A DNA stretch of 64,000 bases, taken from Candidatus Obscuribacterales bacterium (GTDB taxonomy: Bacteria > Cyanobacteriota > Vampirovibrionia > Obscuribacterales > Obscuribacteraceae). Below the pieces are notes generated by a model. It was not told where the DNA came from. It ran no database searches and saw nothing but the letters and a program-made list of their open reading frames with translations. Each line of letters opens with the position of its first letter. Within the stretch, counting starts at the first letter, position 1. Where the stretch lies: contig JARLHI010000075.1 in NCBI GenBank assembly GCA_031292355.1, positions 248,001 to 312,000 of the forward strand. The letters run 5' to 3'. The translations under genes and the position numbers were made by a program. Below are positions 62,580 through 64,000 of this stretch, piece by piece.

Positions 62580-64000
62580 TTGAAAGAATCAGAGAACTTT
62601 CAAACAGCGACCACACAAAATGCGGCAAATCAGTCCGGTCGGTCCAGGTTCGCTCAGGGGCAGGTAGTTGCCGAGCGCTACAAAATTGACTCCGTTCTGG
62701 GCATTGGCGGAATGGGAGTTGTTTACAAGGTCGAGCAAATCTTTTTGCGCAAATTTTTTGCGATGAAAACCCTGGAAATAGAAGATGCATCAGGCTTATT
62801 CTGCCGCCGCTTTCAACAAGAAGGAGCGGCCGTAAGCCGTCTGGACCATCCCAATGTCGTAAAAATCCACGATTTCGACTTGCTCGATGGCAAAATGCCA
62901 TTTTATGTCATGGACTTTATCGATGGCACCAGCCTTGCCTCGCTCATCAAGCAACAAGGCTCGCTGGAAATTGATGATGCTCTGAAAATTTTTATACGCG
63001 TGAGCATGGCGCTGCAACATGCCCACGAAACTGACATCGTGCACCGAGACATCAAACCAAGCAATATCATGCTTCAGAGTCGCAATTTTGCCAACGATTC
63101 CTGTGTAAAACTGGTCGATTTTGGCATTGCCAAATTGAAAACCGAAGGTAACGAACTACAGAATCTGACCCGCACAGGTGACGTCTTTGGCAGCCCCCTG
63201 TACATGAGTCCCGAGCAGTGCCTGGGAATCGGCGTTGATAATCGCACCGACATTTATTCTTTCGGCTGCGCTCTTTTTGAAGCACTGACTGGCTCGCCGC
63301 CTCATGTTGGTGAGAATTCATTGTCGACTATGATCAAACATCGCGAAGAATCGGCTCCCTCTTTGACCGAAGGATCGCTCGGCAAAAAATTTCCATCTGC
63401 ATTAGAAGCTGTGCTGCAACAACTTCTACGCAAAGATCCAAACGAACGCTATCAAAACTTTAGCGATGTCACTGAAGATTTAACGGCCCTTGCAAATGGC
63501 AAGAAACCCAAACATGTAAAAGCGGTCAAATTCGACACGGTTCAATCACCTGCGGCTTCGCGCCCATCATCGTCAAAAGCATGGTGGTTGCTTCCATTAA
63601 GTGGATTAATTCTTGTTTCGGCTTTTGCCTGGTACGCCCTGAAATCAGCGCCAAAGCAACCAATTATCACAAAACCACTGATAACGACGACGACGTCGGT
63701 CACCAGTCAGCCGAGTGTGACAACTATTTCTCCAGAGATTCAAGAATTTTACGATAACGGACAGCTGAAGGCTAAAAGCGAAATTGAAAGATCTTATGGT
63801 AGCGAAATAGAAACAGCTTATGGCAACGAAATACCGTATTCGGTACAGTGCTTAGACTCTGCAAATCGAAAAGTTCGCATATTTCAATTTCCCAATGCAA
63901 CTTCACTAGGAACGCTTAAAATTAACCATCATATTTTTAAAGCCCAGGGAGACGTTATTGTCAGAGATCCAGGACCAATGCAGCTAGAGGCTAGCTATGC
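62580..64000 (+). CDS. Hanks-type Ser/Thr protein kinase, membrane-anchored (3' end outside window)
   Basis: Read directly from the DNA; begins with TTG at 62580, six bases after GTGAG. Kinase landmarks: Gly-rich loop GIGGMGVVY (41-49), Lys63 in FAMKTLE, HRDIKPSN (155-162), DFG (180-182) and the MSPEQ APE-like motif. After the kinase domain a linker and one membrane helix (about 334-353) lead to an external domain starting with a Thr-rich stretch; it continues past base 64000. It probably senses an external signal and phosphorylates cytoplasmic targets. Confidence 0.93.
   Translation, partial: MKESENFQTATTQNAANQSGRSRFAQGQVVAERYKIDSVLGIGGMGVVYKVEQIFLRKFFAMKTLEIEDASGLFCRRFQQEGAAVSRLDHPNVVKIHDFDLLDGKMPFYVMDFIDGTSLASLIKQQGSLEIDDALKIFIRVSMALQHAHETDIVHRDIKPSNIMLQSRNFANDSCVKLVDFGIAKLKTEGNELQNLTRTGDVFGSPLYMSPEQCLGIGVDNRTDIYSFGCALFEALTGSPPHVGENSLSTMIKHREESAPSLTEGSLGKKFPSALEAVLQQLLRKDPNERYQNFSDVTEDLTALANGKKPKHVKAVKFDTVQSPAASRPSSSKAWWLLPLSGLILVSAFAWYALKSAPKQPIITKPLITTTTSVTSQPSVTTISPEIQEFYDNGQLKAKSEIERSYGSEIETAYGNEIPYSVQCLDSANRKVRIFQFPNATSLGTLKINHHIFKAQGDVIVRDPGPMQLEASY

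Noticed and set aside
62560-62901. Minus-strand open frame of 113 codons
   Set aside because: It lies antisense to the kinase gene, which has unmistakable kinase motifs in this stretch; the minus-strand product shows no known pattern.
1-64000. CRISPR arrays, complete insertion sequences, rRNA operon, replication origin
   Set aside because: No regularly spaced repeats, transposase frames with inverted ends, rRNA sequence or DnaA-box cluster were found.

Overview
The window looks like chromosomal DNA of an uncultured, Gram-negative-type bacterium, most plausibly a non-photosynthetic cyanobacterial relative (Vampirovibrionia/Melainabacteria, Obscuribacterales-like). This is inference from gene content and no search was run. 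The supporting signs are moderate GC, two lipid A LpxI genes (so an outer membrane is expected), a type III glutamine synthetase, a Hanks-type Ser/Thr kinase with a membrane anchor, and about a dozen mostly exported TPR proteins. Coding density is high, operons are short, and strands alternate often.

Layout. 1-4.4 kb: a GH1 beta-glucosidase (cut by the window edge) overlaps rsgA, divergent from typA/bipA. 4.4-9.6 kb: a small unknown gene, exported or membrane-anchored unknown proteins around a palindromic intergenic region, a secreted subtilisin-like protease and a PQQ-type sugar dehydrogenase. 9.7-18.3 kb: exported TPR proteins, a short secreted repeat protein, a multi-span membrane protein and two tandem paralogous anchored proteins. 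18.3-25.8 kb: a YjbQ - glutamine synthetase III operon, a JAB-like protein, a TPR protein and a tandem pair of LpxI genes whose second copy has lost conserved acidic residues. 26-35 kb is the most accessory-looking stretch. It holds tRNA-Arg, a Clp-N-domain protein, a decayed tyrosine recombinase fragment, a TPR-retropepsin-TPR protein followed by a trypsin-like remnant, two tightly packed phage-like tRNAs, a papain-fold toxin-like protein and a periplasmic rhodanese.

35-43.6 kb: a GyrI-like protein, a three-gene operon with tandem YbjQ domains, a TPR / TPR-TonB-C gene pair, a GH125 exo-mannosidase, PhzF, and a PDZ protein coupled to a signal-peptidase fragment. 43.6-53 kb: an alpha/beta hydrolase, an overlapping SWIM-zinc-finger / giant helical-repeat gene pair, then two tandem secreted 14-repeat WD40 proteins. 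53-64 kb: a LON-domain protein, an ABM-fold protein, several exported TPR proteins, small membrane proteins, signal peptidase I with a secreted partner, and a Ser/Thr kinase running off the end.

Overall the window is rich in exported scaffolds (TPR, WD40) and exported or protein-modifying enzymes (S8 protease, retropepsin, papain-fold, JAB-like), with little core metabolism. The best candidates for undescribed biology are the SWIM/helical-repeat pair, the papain-fold and JAB-like proteins, the diverged LpxI copy, the TPR-protease hybrid, and the class I tRNA with a UAG anticodon.
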